From Bradyrhizobiaceae bacterium (lineage in GTDB: Bacteria; Pseudomonadota; Alphaproteobacteria; Rhizobiales; Xanthobacteraceae), in NCBI GenBank assembly GCA_020544565.1, contig CP078014.1, positions 3,040,016-3,104,015 on the forward strand: a stretch of DNA of 64,000 nt, in the 5' to 3' direction. The number at the start of each line of letters is the position of its first letter. Position 1 is the first letter of the stretch. Below are positions 27,574 through 37,611 of this stretch, in pieces. Position numbers and translations under genes: made by a program. The notes beneath the pieces are model-generated. The model was not told where the DNA came from, did not search any database, and saw only the letters and a program-made list of their open reading frames with translations.

Positions 27574-29400
27574 GTGAGCAATGAAGATCCGAGGCCGCGC
27601 TGGATGCGTGACCTCACTCGATTTCTCCCACTGAAGAGCCAGTTTCTCCTGACCGGCAATGTACGCGATCTCCAGATTCGCATTGTTGCTGGGACGGTCA
27701 CCGCAGCGTCACTCGCCGATGCACTGGTCGCCACGCTTTCGGCAGCCGGCTATGCCGACGTCCTGCGCTATGACCCGGTGACAGGCTTTTCACTGTTGCC
27801 GCACTTCGACGGCGGAGAGCCCGATCCGGTGGAGCTTTTTAGCCGCCTGGGACTGACCGTCGCCGAAGGCCGAGTACCGGCCGGCCCTGACCTATTCGGA
27901 GCTACCCTTGAGCGCCTGGCGGGGTTGGATGGGCCGCCGATCGCGCTGATTGCCGACTTCGCATCGCGGCTCGTGGTACGTAGCGACGCGCTGACCCCTG
28001 CCGAGCAGCAGCTCTTCACCCGCGCGCTCGTCCTTGGACAAGCAGTGCGTGCACGGCCGGTTGGGCCGGACCGGGCGCCGCGCTTTAATTCGATAATCTG
28101 GATCGCTGACAAGGAGGGAGACCTTCCCGACTGGCTCACGATCGACAATCCTCGGCTTCGGCATATTCCCATTCCACCACCTGATCGTACCACTCGGCGC
28201 GCTGTCGCCCCGTCGCTAGTGCGAGGTCTGCCCGGTGCGCGTGAGGCTTCGGCTGATGCCATCGGTGCTGCCGAGCAGGCGCTGGTCGACGCGACCGAAG
28301 GGCTGCTGCTCGTCGATCTCAACGCCATCGCCCAGCTCGCGCGCGCTGAGAGCGTGCCCATAGGCGATGTCGCTGAAGCCGTCCGGCGGTACAAGGTCGG
28401 CGTCACCGAGGATGCTTGGAAGAAGATCGAGCGCACGCGCATCCGCGATGGCTCCGCGTTCGTATCGCGCCGGGTTGTCGGCCAGGACCACGCGGTGGTC
28501 CACATGCTTGATATCGTCAAGCGAGCTGCGACAGGTATTGGCGGTGGCAGGCGGGGTGGCAGGCCCCGTGGCGTGGCCTTCCTTGCCGGTCCCACTGGCG
28601 TCGGCAAGACCGAGCTCGCCAAGACAGTGACTGAGCTACTCTTCGGCGACGAGAGTGCCTATATCAGGTTCGATATGTCGGAGTTCAGCGCCGAACATGC
28701 TGACCAGAGGCTGATCGGCGCGCCGCCTGGCTATGTGGGATATGATGTCGGCGGCGAGCTTACCAATGCTGTGCGTGAACGGCCATTCAGCGTCGTCTTG
28801 TTCGACGAGATCGAGAAGGCGCATCCGCGCATCCTCGATAAATTCCTGCAAATTCTCGATGATGGCGTGCTCACCTCGGGCCGAGGCGACCGCGTCTATT
28901 TTTCTGAGTCGCTCATCATTTTTACCTCCAATCTTGGCGTCTATTCGACCGCACCTGATGGTTCTCGGCGCGCCAATGTTGGGCCAGAGCAGCCCTTCGA
29001 GGAGGTGCGCTCGCGCGTGCGATCCGAGATCGAGAGCCATTTCAAGCTGGTCCTCAACCGTCCCGAAATCCTCAATCGGATCGGCGAGAACATCATCGTC
29101 TTCGATTTTATTCGCCCCGCTATAGCCGAAAAGATATTCGCAAGTATGGTAGCGGCCGTTCTCGTGGACGCTGGGACCTCCGGGCGGGATGTGACAATCG
29201 GCGACGAGGCAATGGTGGCGCTCCGCCACCTCTGCATTGCGGACCTTGCCAATGGCGGCCGCGGCATCCGCAACAAGATCGAGGCGCATCTCATCAATCC
29301 GCTTGCTCGCGCGCTATTCGATCTCGATCATGCTGGACCCGTTGCGGTGGCGGCGGTCGATGCAGGCATCGTTACCACGCTCAGGCTCGAGCCCGCATGA
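27574..29400 (+). CDS. ClpB/ClpA-type AAA+ ATPase, first gene of a radical-SAM/helicase system
   Basis: This 608-residue protein has an N-terminal 300 residues, perhaps a degenerate AAA domain (LTGNVRDLQ), and a Clp-like AAA+ module: Walker A GPTGVGKT (339-346), pore loop GYVGYD, Walker B VVLFDEIEKAHP (D411, E412), then IIFTSNLG and a C-terminal D2-small-type domain. Such ATPases thread or remodel protein substrates. The GTG at 27574 is chosen because GGGAGG at 27561-27566 is ideally spaced; an upstream ATG at 27466 lies in the antitoxin remnant. Its stop overlaps the radical SAM gene by four bases. No peptidase subunit is nearby, and no LGF/IGF ClpP-binding loop was identified. Confidence 0.85.
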   Translation: MSNEDPRPRWMRDLTRFLPLKSQFLLTGNVRDLQIRIVAGTVTAASLADALVATLSAAGYADVLRYDPVTGFSLLPHFDGGEPDPVELFSRLGLTVAEGRVPAGPDLFGATLERLAGLDGPPIALIADFASRLVVRSDALTPAEQQLFTRALVLGQAVRARPVGPDRAPRFNSIIWIADKEGDLPDWLTIDNPRLRHIPIPPPDRTTRRAVAPSLVRGLPGAREASADAIGAAEQALVDATEGLLLVDLNAIAQLARAESVPIGDVAEAVRRYKVGVTEDAWKKIERTRIRDGSAFVSRRVVGQDHAVVHMLDIVKRAATGIGGGRRGGRPRGVAFLAGPTGVGKTELAKTVTELLFGDESAYIRFDMSEFSAEHADQRLIGAPPGYVGYDVGGELTNAVRERPFSVVLFDEIEKAHPRILDKFLQILDDGVLTSGRGDRVYFSESLIIFTSNLGVYSTAPDGSRRANVGPEQPFEEVRSRVRSEIESHFKLVLNRPEILNRIGENIIVFDFIRPAIAEKIFASMVAAVLVDAGTSGRDVTIGDEAMVALRHLCIADLANGGRGIRNKIEAHLINPLARALFDLDHAGPVAVAAVDAGIVTTLRLEPA

Positions 29401-30041
29401 CCGCTATCCACCTTTCCCGCATCCATTTCCCTGTCACCACGCTCGGCCCAGGTCGTAGGGTCGCCATCTGGTTCCAGGGATGCTCGATCCGTTGCCCCGG
29501 TTGCGTATCGGTCGACACTTGGGACGAAAGTGCTGGTGCAACGGAGATCGGCGAAGTCCTCAATATCCTTGCCTCACATGCGGAAGACGCCGACGGGCTG
29601 ACAATCTCAGGTGGCGAGCCGCTCGACCAACCCGACGCGCTCGCCATTGTTCTCAGCCACTGGCGCAGCCTTTCGCGGCGGTCCACATTGCTCTTCACCG
29701 GGTACGAAATGGAGAGCGTGCGAGGCTGGTTTGCTGCCCATCCCGGCCTAGTCGATGTGGTCATCGACGGCCCTTACGATGTGCGCGCTCCTCAAACCCT
29801 AGCGCTGCGCGGCAGCGACAATCAGCGCCTGCACGCTTTGACCACGCTGGGCGAAGAATTCGCCGCTTACGATCGTCCTGCCGATGCGCGCGATCGTCGC
29901 CTCGATGTGGCTTTCGATGGCGACGGCCATGCCTGGTTCGCCGGCATACCAGCACGCGGGGACATCGGGCGACTCCGCCGGGTGCTGGCAGCCGCTGGCC
30001 ATCGGGCAACATTGTCCGACCAAATGGAGTCCGCCGGCTGA
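29397..30041 (+). CDS. NrdG-like radical SAM / 4Fe-4S activating enzyme
   Basis: This 214-residue protein begins like an anaerobic ribonucleotide reductase activase: WFQGCSIRCPGC provides the CxxxCxxC 4Fe-4S ligands C29, C33 and C36, followed by SGGEPLDQP (GGEP about 72-75) for SAM binding. Radical SAM activases create a glycyl radical in a partner enzyme, but no class III reductase or glycyl-radical enzyme is present here. The C-terminal 70 residues are longer than in standard NrdG. It overlaps the AAA+ gene (ATGA at 29397) and the helicase fusion (TGATG at 30039-30043), so it is a core operon member. The substrate is unknown; a neighbouring protein or a nucleotide is possible. Confidence 0.85.
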   Translation: MTAIHLSRIHFPVTTLGPGRRVAIWFQGCSIRCPGCVSVDTWDESAGATEIGEVLNILASHAEDADGLTISGGEPLDQPDALAIVLSHWRSLSRRSTLLFTGYEMESVRGWFAAHPGLVDVVIDGPYDVRAPQTLALRGSDNQRLHALTTLGEEFAAYDRPADARDRRLDVAFDGDGHAWFAGIPARGDIGRLRRVLAAAGHRATLSDQMESAG

Positions 30042-33000
30042 TGATGCGCTTTTGTCCGAATTGCGAAAGCGAGCGCCTGCTCGGCGAGCTGTTCTGCGAG
30101 GGCACCGTCGACGGCCGGCCGTGCGGATGGGATCTATCCGGCGTTCCCGTGCGGCCAGAGGGATGGCGCCCGCAGACCATCCCCGCTGCGCCACCCCCAT
30201 CTATGGCGCGATGTGTTAATGGGCATGAGATGGCGCCCGGCGACCTGCTATGCCCGGAGTGCAGCGCCGACGTCGAACTATCGCCGTCGGCTGGCGCAAC
30301 TTCTCCAGAACCCCCGATTCCCAGCGGCGCCGGTACGGTCCCCGTTGAGGCCACTATCGTCGACGGCTGGCGGCTGGAACGCCAATTAGCGAGGAGCAAG
30401 GTCTGCGAGCGCTACGCAGTCGTTCGCGAGGCCGACGGCCGCAAAGCGATCTTCACGCTCTATGCCGACGGCAGCGAGCCGGATACCGAGGTTTATGATG
30501 CGTTGCGGACGCTCGATCGCGACCATGTGCCCGAGATTCTCGCGACTGGACGGTGGCATGAGCGCGCTTATGAGGTGTCCGAGGACTTGAAGGGAGGCAC
30601 GCTCTCCGATCTTGGCTTGCTTTCTAACGAAGTCAGTACATTGAGGCCGGTCGTCGAGGAGATCGGCGGCGCGCTTGCGGCATTCGCAGAACGCGGGCTG
30701 CGGCATCGCGACCTCACACCTGAAGCGATCCTCGTGCGCGAGCGTGAACCGCTCGACTTGGTCGTCACCGGGTTCGGATCGGCGCGTCTTTCTGACTTCG
30801 ATCTCGATATCGTCTCCCCGCTCGAAATTACGCGCTACACCGCGCCGGAGGCGGTCGCTGGCGGCGTCGCCGCAGCCAGCGACTGGTGGAGTCTCGGCAT
30901 GCTCCTGCTCGAACAGGTGACGCGCGGCAATTGTTTTGCCGGTGCCGACGACCAGGCATTTCTCATTAGCGTCCTGACCAACGGCGCTCCGATACCCGCT
31001 GGCCTGGACCCGGAGATCGATCACCTGCTCAGGGGATTGCTTGCGCGGGATCGCCGGGAACGCTGGGGTTGGCCGGAGGTGCGCCGGTGGCTGGATGGGG
31101 ATCCGCCAGTACTTCCCCGGTCCTCCGCGGCGACCGACGGTGGAGAAAGCGGCCGCACGATCATGCTTGCGGGCCGGCGCCACGGCAATTTGGCCCGACT
31201 AGCACTCGCCGCAGCCCAGCCCGAGGCGTGGGACGAAGCGCGCGTGCTCTTCCTGCATGGCGAGCTTCTCACCTGGATGGAGGAGACGGGCGTCGATGCC
31301 GTGTTGCGCGCGGACATGCGCAGGATACAGGCGCTCGCCGACACGTCCGAGGACATGCGGCTGGCAGTTGCTCTCAAGGCGATGAACCCGTCCATACCCC
31401 TCGTCGTCCGAGGCGAGATCGTGACACCGGGATGGCTGCTCGATCATCCTGACGACGGCTATGCACTGATCGCGGGACCGGTGCCGGCGCTGCTCGAGGA
31501 TTGGGACAGTGAGTTGTGGCTGGCGAGGCTCCAGAGACGCGCCGCGAAAGTCCGCGAGCGTGCGAAGCAACTCGACGTCTCGCTTGACGAGCAGCGTCTC
31601 AGAGTCAACCTCCTGTCGACCTCACGAAGCCGACTTGCGGCAGTCTGGGATGAGCGTCGCCGCGTGCTTCCTGACACCGACCATCCCGGGCTGCTAGCGA
31701 TCCTCGAACGACGGATCACAGCTGATGAGGATTACATATTACTGCTTAGCGCGGATATCGCCCACTTCCGAGCGGCCGATGCCATCGTCGAGGAGGCCAA
31801 GGCCGCCGCCCAGCGCGCTGGACTTGCTTCGTTCGATCCCGAAGCCGCCCATGCTTGGCTTGCACAGCCACGCCGCGATCTGAATGCCAAGATCGACGAG
31901 CGTCTCGGTGGCTTCGCGCGATGCGGTCGCGATCGGATTGACGAATGGGCGGACCAGTTCCGCCTTGAGCATCGACTTCCTATCGCGCGGTCATTGGCGC
32001 TTCTCGCAGTTCCCGAGGGGGAATGGCGCGAGCCGCCGAAGCAATCCTATGTCGCGGTTCTGCTGGAATTCTACGCGCGACGGATCACTGCTGCTGCGAT
32101 GCGAGGCCCCCTAACGCGCATGGTGATCGGCAAGACGACGGCGCGCGTAGACCTCAGTGAGTTGGATAGCCCCAGACGGCGAGCTAGCGCGCTGCTCGAT
32201 CATCTGTTGCTGCGCAATGATCAGACGATCGAGGTCGATCCCACTCCGCTGGTCGCCGATCCGCGCGTGGAGGGGCGCCTACGCACGCTCCATGCTCATT
32301 CCACGCTTTATCGGCGCGATACAGGCATCGACGGCCTTTATCTCGGCTTTCCCTTCCTGCACATGCAGGAGGCCAATGCATCGACCAAGCCACGCATCGC
32401 GCCCGTCTTACTGTGGCCGGTGAAGTTGCATCCTGAGATCGGCGCTCGCGGTCGCGTAACGCTTGCCTTCGATCGTGACCGCGAGGAGGTGCGGCTCAAT
32501 CCCGCCTTCGAGACGCTGCTCGGCATCGAGGCGGCGCGGCGATGGCGGGACACTGCCAACGATATACTGGGTCGCGCGACGGTCACCTCAACCGAAGTTG
32601 TCGAGGCATTTCGCGGATTAGTCCAAATCGACGAGGGTGGATTGCAGCCAATCCCTTCCAAGGATGCAAAGATCCGCGTTGGCGAAGATCGTATCATCTG
32701 CGCCGCGGTCTTGTTCCACCTCGCCTATGTCGGGCAAGCGGTGATGGAGGATCTGCGCCAACTCAAGGCCATTCCGCCGACGGGCTCGAGCCTGGAGACT
32801 GCGCTTCGGGTCGGCGAAGAAGTTCGCCGCGCGGAGTTCGATCTACCGCCCGAGATGGAGCGTTATTTCACTTCGGACAGCGATCCGTCGCAGGAGGCCG
32901 CTGTTATCGAGGCCCGTTCTGGCCGAGGCCTGCTGATCGAAGGCCCGCCCGGAACCGGCAAGAGCCAAACGATCGTGAACATGGTCGCCGACGCCATCGG

Positions 33001-36000
33001 CACCAGGCGCAGCCTCCTCATCGTTTGCCAGAAACAAGCCGCGCTCGAGGTGGTGCACAAACGACTGACCGCAGCTGGCCTCGGCGACCGGATCGTCATG
33101 GTTAACGATGTGAACCGTGACCGCGAACCGGTCATCCGGGCGATTCGCGAGCAAATCGAGGCGATCTGGCAACGTCCCGGCGGCGCCTCGGGATGGAAAC
33201 AGAACCGTGCGCAGACTGCATCCAGGATTGAGGCACTTGAGCGTGCGCTCGACGATCAGCATGCCGCCCACCATTCGGTCGACGAGCGCACTGGCCTTTC
33301 CTACCGGCTGATCCTGAGCGATTTGATCGCGCTCGCGGACGAAGGACCTATCGCGCCCGGCGTGCCCGCGCTGCGTCACCTGCTCGGGCACCTCAATCCC
33401 GGCGAACTAGCCGTCCTTCAGGAAAGCTGCGGACCCGTCGCGCGGCTATGGCTTCCGGCTCACTATGAAGGAAGCGCTCTCGCCGTCGCTCGTCCGTTCG
33501 GTACTGACGAAGGGACGATTGAGGCTTTCAAGGCCGATCTTGCGCTGTTCGCGGATACCGACCGCGAGCGATTTGCGGTGATCGAGCGCACGCCTGAGGC
33601 CTTAGCGATCGACGATCCGGCTCCCTATCGGGATTGGGTCATGTCTCACGGACCAGCATTGCGTGCAGTCGACCCAGAACGCCGCCCACGACTCGCGCGC
33701 TGGCTTGGCCGGCTCGCCGGCGTGCGAAACCGGGATCGTGCGAGCGCGCCCATCCAATTGGAGCTCGCTGACATTGAGCGGGGGCTGCTGACGCTTCCAC
33801 CCGACGAAGCTGATGCCGCGGCGCTGGCCGTCGTGCTTGGGATGGATGATCGCGAACTGGCGTCCTGGACCGAAGTGTCCGACAGCCTGCTCGCCAAGGT
33901 CGGCTTCCTGCGGCGGCTAGCGCCGGGCAGATGGCAAGCGAGCTGGCGGCGCGGCCGCTTCCTGAAAAGCGTCGGGCTCACAGACGTCGTCGCATTTGGC
34001 CGGGCATTGCACCGCGAATCCAGGGTGCGCCCGCTCCGCCAACGGCTAGCAGCAGTGCTAACGGAAGCGGGCGAGCCGCTCCAGCGCATCACGCCACTGC
34101 GTGTACCTGAGCTACTCGCCGCGACCCGCACGATCGGTGCCGAATTCGCGGCGGTTGAGGAGCTGGTCGGGAGGCTGGAGGCCTATCCCGAAACCGACAC
34201 CGCATTCGCGATGGCCCGCGCCGCATCCGCGCAAGCAGTCAATGATCTCATCGAGGGAATTGACCAAGGCCTTGCTAGACATGCTGCACGCGTCGCGAGC
34301 AGCAAAGCGCTCGACCGGCTCAAGCCTTGGATGGCTGACGAATGGATAGCCGAGCGCGCCGCCGCCATCATCTCGAACCTGCCCAACACCACAGCGATCG
34401 ACGCCCTGCAAGCGGCAAACCCAACCCTCGCCGCCTATCAGCGGTTCCGGGCGCGTGTCCCCGGTCTCGGCAACGAAGCGATGGAGGTCTTCGCCATCCT
34501 CGTCCGGATTCGTCCTGCCCTCAGCGCGTTGACGGATGCTGAACTCGAGTCGACCGTGCGGCGAATAATGGCGAGCGAAGCGCACCTGGCGTGGAAAGCT
34601 CGGCTGGAGGAGGAGAATCCCGCGCTCCTTCTGGAAGCGACTGAACTGGAGGCAAAGGCCGTTTCGCTTGCGGCGGCTGACTGCGAGATGCGTGCGCTCA
34701 ATCGTAAGCTACTCGTCGAGGGAATCGACATGCGCGACCTGTGTCCGCTCCGCGAATGGGAGGACATCACCCGGCTGCGCGGCGTGCGTGCGAGGCGTCT
34801 ACGCGAGTTCATCGACCGTGGTGCCGATCTCGGCCTGATGGCGCTCCGGCCGGTCTGGCTGGTCAACCCCGACGTCGCAAGTCGGTTGCTTCCACTCAAG
34901 AAGGCGATGTTCGACACCGTCATCTATGACGAGGCGTCGCAGATGCCGGTAGAATATGCCCTGCCGACACTATTCCGCAGCCGCACGATGATCGTGAGTG
35001 GTGACGAGAAGCAAATGCCCCCGACTAATTTCTTCGCGAGCCGCGTCGAAAGCGACGAAGCCGAGGTGTTCGAAGGGCACGAATCCGAAGATGATGCAGG
35101 CGAGGAAGAACGCGAGGCTATTGCGGAGGCCTGGAACCGGCGGGAGATCAAGGACTGCCCAGATCTTCTGCAACTCGCCAAGACGGTGATCCCGTCGACC
35201 ACACTCCAGATACACTATCGATCTGTTTACCGCGAGTTGATCCAGTTCTCGAACGCCTCCTTCTATGTCAACCGGCTGAGCGTTCCGGCGCGTCATCCGG
35301 CCGATGAGATTCGTCGGGTGCGACCGATCGATGTAATACGGGCCGACGGTATCTATGAGGCGCAGACCAACAAGATCGAAGCGGAGCGCGTGGTCGAGGT
35401 TCTCGCCGATCTCTGGAAATCATCCGTCCAGACTCGACCGACGGTCGGTGTCGTCACATTCAACCGAAAACAGGCCGATCTCATCGAAGACGTGATCGAG
35501 GAACGCGCCGAGCACGATCCCTCCTTTCGCGAAGTGCTGTCGCGGGAGCGCGACCGCGTTGAAGGCGGCGAGGACATGGGGTTCTTTGTCAAGAATGTCG
35601 AGAATGTCCAAGGCGACGAGCGCGACGTCATCGTCTTCTCCTCGACCTTCGGCCGCAACGCCCAAGGTACTTTCCGACGAAACTTCGGCGTGCTCGGGCA
35701 GACGGGGGGTGAACGTCGGCTCAACGTGGCCGTGACTCGCGCCCGCGAAAAGGTGATCCTGGTCACGTCGATGCCGATCCCGCTCATCTCCGACCTGCTG
35801 TCGACCCGACGCCGAGCGGCCAGTCCACGTGACTATTTGCAGGCCTATTTTGAATATGCGCGTGCCCTTTCGGTTGGTGAGCTGGATGTCGCCCAGGCAC
35901 TGCTCTCCCGGCTGACATCTGAGCAGCGGCGCAGCAATGGCAGCGCTACGGATATCGACGGCTTCCAAACCTCTGTCGCCGCTGAAATCCGCAAGCTCGG

Positions 36001-36280
36001 CTGGGAACCGTACCATGCCCATGAGGATGGCGCGTTCGGCCTTGACTTCGCCATCGAGGATCCTCGGACGGGCCTCTATGGTATCGGCATCGAGTGCGAT
36101 GCTCCACGTCATCCCCTGCTCGCGAATGCCCGCGCTCGTGAGATGTGGCGTCCGTCCGTCCTGCAGCGCTCGATCCCGGTGATCCACCGTGTCTCATCAC
36201 ACCGATGGTATCACGAGCCGGCGTTGGAGCGAGCCGAGCTTCAGAACGCTGTGAGGCTGGCCATGGGAGGAGCAGCATGA
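30041..36280 (+). CDS. Zinc ribbon / pseudokinase / SF1 helicase / MTES_1575 nuclease fusion
   Basis: This 2079-residue protein has two zinc-ribbon-like clusters (C5, C8, C19, C28; then C58, H62, C71, C74); a protein-kinase-like domain at about 105-350 with degenerate catalytic residues; a DUF4011-like region (LLWPVKLHP); an SF1 helicase with Walker A EGPPGTGKS (about 966-974), YDEASQMP (about 1628), SGDEKQMPP, QIHYRS, VQGDERDVIVFS and NVAVTRARE (about 1895); and a C-terminal nuclease of REase_MTES_1575 type (GLDFAIED, GIGIECDAPRHP, about 1985-2025). It is probably a DNA or RNA translocase-nuclease regulated through the kinase-like module. The start overlaps the radical SAM stop by one base. 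Confidence 0.87.
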   Translation: MMRFCPNCESERLLGELFCEGTVDGRPCGWDLSGVPVRPEGWRPQTIPAAPPPSMARCVNGHEMAPGDLLCPECSADVELSPSAGATSPEPPIPSGAGTVPVEATIVDGWRLERQLARSKVCERYAVVREADGRKAIFTLYADGSEPDTEVYDALRTLDRDHVPEILATGRWHERAYEVSEDLKGGTLSDLGLLSNEVSTLRPVVEEIGGALAAFAERGLRHRDLTPEAILVREREPLDLVVTGFGSARLSDFDLDIVSPLEITRYTAPEAVAGGVAAASDWWSLGMLLLEQVTRGNCFAGADDQAFLISVLTNGAPIPAGLDPEIDHLLRGLLARDRRERWGWPEVRRWLDGDPPVLPRSSAATDGGESGRTIMLAGRRHGNLARLALAAAQPEAWDEARVLFLHGELLTWMEETGVDAVLRADMRRIQALADTSEDMRLAVALKAMNPSIPLVVRGEIVTPGWLLDHPDDGYALIAGPVPALLEDWDSELWLARLQRRAAKVRERAKQLDVSLDEQRLRVNLLSTSRSRLAAVWDERRRVLPDTDHPGLLAILERRITADEDYILLLSADIAHFRAADAIVEEAKAAAQRAGLASFDPEAAHAWLAQPRRDLNAKIDERLGGFARCGRDRIDEWADQFRLEHRLPIARSLALLAVPEGEWREPPKQSYVAVLLEFYARRITAAAMRGPLTRMVIGKTTARVDLSELDSPRRRASALLDHLLLRNDQTIEVDPTPLVADPRVEGRLRTLHAHSTLYRRDTGIDGLYLGFPFLHMQEANASTKPRIAPVLLWPVKLHPEIGARGRVTLAFDRDREEVRLNPAFETLLGIEAARRWRDTANDILGRATVTSTEVVEAFRGLVQIDEGGLQPIPSKDAKIRVGEDRIICAAVLFHLAYVGQAVMEDLRQLKAIPPTGSSLETALRVGEEVRRAEFDLPPEMERYFTSDSDPSQEAAVIEARSGRGLLIEGPPGTGKSQTIVNMVADAIGTRRSLLIVCQKQAALEVVHKRLTAAGLGDRIVMVNDVNRDREPVIRAIREQIEAIWQRPGGASGWKQNRAQTASRIEALERALDDQHAAHHSVDERTGLSYRLILSDLIALADEGPIAPGVPALRHLLGHLNPGELAVLQESCGPVARLWLPAHYEGSALAVARPFGTDEGTIEAFKADLALFADTDRERFAVIERTPEALAIDDPAPYRDWVMSHGPALRAVDPERRPRLARWLGRLAGVRNRDRASAPIQLELADIERGLLTLPPDEADAAALAVVLGMDDRELASWTEVSDSLLAKVGFLRRLAPGRWQASWRRGRFLKSVGLTDVVAFGRALHRESRVRPLRQRLAAVLTEAGEPLQRITPLRVPELLAATRTIGAEFAAVEELVGRLEAYPETDTAFAMARAASAQAVNDLIEGIDQGLARHAARVASSKALDRLKPWMADEWIAERAAAIISNLPNTTAIDALQAANPTLAAYQRFRARVPGLGNEAMEVFAILVRIRPALSALTDAELESTVRRIMASEAHLAWKARLEEENPALLLEATELEAKAVSLAAADCEMRALNRKLLVEGIDMRDLCPLREWEDITRLRGVRARRLREFIDRGADLGLMALRPVWLVNPDVASRLLPLKKAMFDTVIYDEASQMPVEYALPTLFRSRTMIVSGDEKQMPPTNFFASRVESDEAEVFEGHESEDDAGEEEREAIAEAWNRREIKDCPDLLQLAKTVIPSTTLQIHYRSVYRELIQFSNASFYVNRLSVPARHPADEIRRVRPIDVIRADGIYEAQTNKIEAERVVEVLADLWKSSVQTRPTVGVVTFNRKQADLIEDVIEERAEHDPSFREVLSRERDRVEGGEDMGFFVKNVENVQGDERDVIVFSSTFGRNAQGTFRRNFGVLGQTGGERRLNVAVTRAREKVILVTSMPIPLISDLLSTRRRAASPRDYLQAYFEYARALSVGELDVAQALLSRLTSEQRRSNGSATDIDGFQTSVAAEIRKLGWEPYHAHEDGAFGLDFAIEDPRTGLYGIGIECDAPRHPLLANARAREMWRPSVLQRSIPVIHRVSSHRWYHEPALERAELQNAVRLAMGGAA

Positions 36281-37608
36281 GCGGTCCCAAGGTGGTGCGC
36301 ATCGTCACGCGCGAGGAACTACTCGACATCTGTCGCGCCCACCTTGCCCGCGTCGATGCCGCTTTGGCCGAATGGATCCGGATCGGTAAACGCAACGGTT
36401 GCGTAAGCGACGCTGAGATTGGCGCCGCGCGGCAGCGGCGCGATGAACTCGCCGCACTGCTCGCCGCCGACCGCTTCACGGATATTCAGAAGCAGGCACC
36501 GCAGGAAGAGGCGTTCTTGCGCGCCGATGTCCAGGCGCGGCTCGCGAAGTTGGCAGCTGGGCAGGCGGCCGCACGATCGAAGGAACGGCGCGCGCGCGAC
36601 GCCGCCGCGACATTGCTACGCACGCTCCGGGACGCCGGTGTCGTCGTACCGGAAGATATCGCCAGCGGTCTTGCTCAGGGGACCGGTGCTGCATTGGAGC
36701 GAGGCTTCATTCTGTTGGCAGAAGTCCGGAATCAGCCATCCTCGTCGGAGGCATCCGATCTCGCTAAGCGTCTCAAAGGGGACGAAGCGCCGCGCACCCT
36801 GGCGGTCTGGTTGGCGTCTCAGTCCGACAGCACGTCCGATCCTGCGATCGAGCGGCTCGATGCCCGCATCGCGGAGCTGGAAAATCTAACGGACGAGAGC
36901 GTCGTCTACGGCTGGCGCCAGCGGCTGGATGAGGCCGTCGGTGCGGACAGCACGAGACGAGACCTGCTTCTCGACGGCCTTGAGATCGAGACCGGACGCG
37001 CGCTCACATCGGCCAGGCGCCGCAGCGCGGCTCTGTTCGAGCTGGAAGCAACATTGGCCGAGCTCGACACTGTGATCCAAGGCGACTCGCCGCGCCTTAG
37101 AGCCGGGGTCGAGGCACTTAGCGAGGATAACATCCGCGCTCGCATCGCCGAGGCGAATGACATGATTACGCGCGAGCGAGCTGCCACCTCGGCCTTGGCT
37201 CGCCGCGCCGCTGTGCTCGAAGGCTTGAGCGCCCTGGGCTATGAGGTGACGGAAGGCATGTCGACGTCTTGGGTCGAGCATGGCCGGGTCGTTCTGCATT
37301 CCTCTTCGCGGCCTGATTATGGCGTTGAACTGAGCGGTAACGCCAGCGGCGGCCGACTGCAAATGCGCGCCGTCGCGTTCACGCATGGCGGCACTGGTCC
37401 CGATCCAATTCGCGACCGTGACGCTGAAACCATCTGGTGCTCCGATGTCTCTGGGCTTCAGGAGCGCCTCGCGAAGGTCGGTGATGGCCTGGTCATCGAG
37501 CGGGCCTTGCCCGTCGGTGCAACACCTCTCAAGCGCGTGGAACGTACGGGGGTCTCGAATGTTGCGGTCACGACAGTGCCGGCGCACCAGCTGAGGACTC
37601 TCAAATGA
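36277..37608 (+). CDS. Coiled-coil protein of the AAA+/radical SAM/helicase operon
   Basis: This 443-residue protein is largely helical, with charged, Ala/Arg/Glu-rich stretches (residues about 15-120 and 195-310) suggesting long coiled coils, and a more globular C-terminal third with short beta-like segments (HGRVVLHSSS, GRLQMRAVAF). No catalytic motif is recognised. GGGAGGAG ends a few bases before ATG 36277, which overlaps the helicase stop (ATGA). Being the last cistron of a fully overlapping operon, it is likely a structural or sensor subunit. The stop lies three bases from the convergent Rz1-like gene of the prophage. Confidence 0.8.
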   Translation: MSGPKVVRIVTREELLDICRAHLARVDAALAEWIRIGKRNGCVSDAEIGAARQRRDELAALLAADRFTDIQKQAPQEEAFLRADVQARLAKLAAGQAAARSKERRARDAAATLLRTLRDAGVVVPEDIASGLAQGTGAALERGFILLAEVRNQPSSSEASDLAKRLKGDEAPRTLAVWLASQSDSTSDPAIERLDARIAELENLTDESVVYGWRQRLDEAVGADSTRRDLLLDGLEIETGRALTSARRRSAALFELEATLAELDTVIQGDSPRLRAGVEALSEDNIRARIAEANDMITRERAATSALARRAAVLEGLSALGYEVTEGMSTSWVEHGRVVLHSSSRPDYGVELSGNASGGRLQMRAVAFTHGGTGPDPIRDRDAETIWCSDVSGLQERLAKVGDGLVIERALPVGATPLKRVERTGVSNVAVTTVPAHQLRTLK

Positions 37609-37611
37609 TTG

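Noticed and set aside
29397..30041. Calling the radical SAM protein a prokaryotic viperin
   Set aside because: The size and WFQGCSIRCPGC start are those of NrdG-like activases, not viperin.
30041..36280. Calling the helicase fusion an active serine/threonine kinase
   Set aside because: Catalytic-loop Lys and Asn, the DFG aspartate and the VAIK lysine are all replaced.
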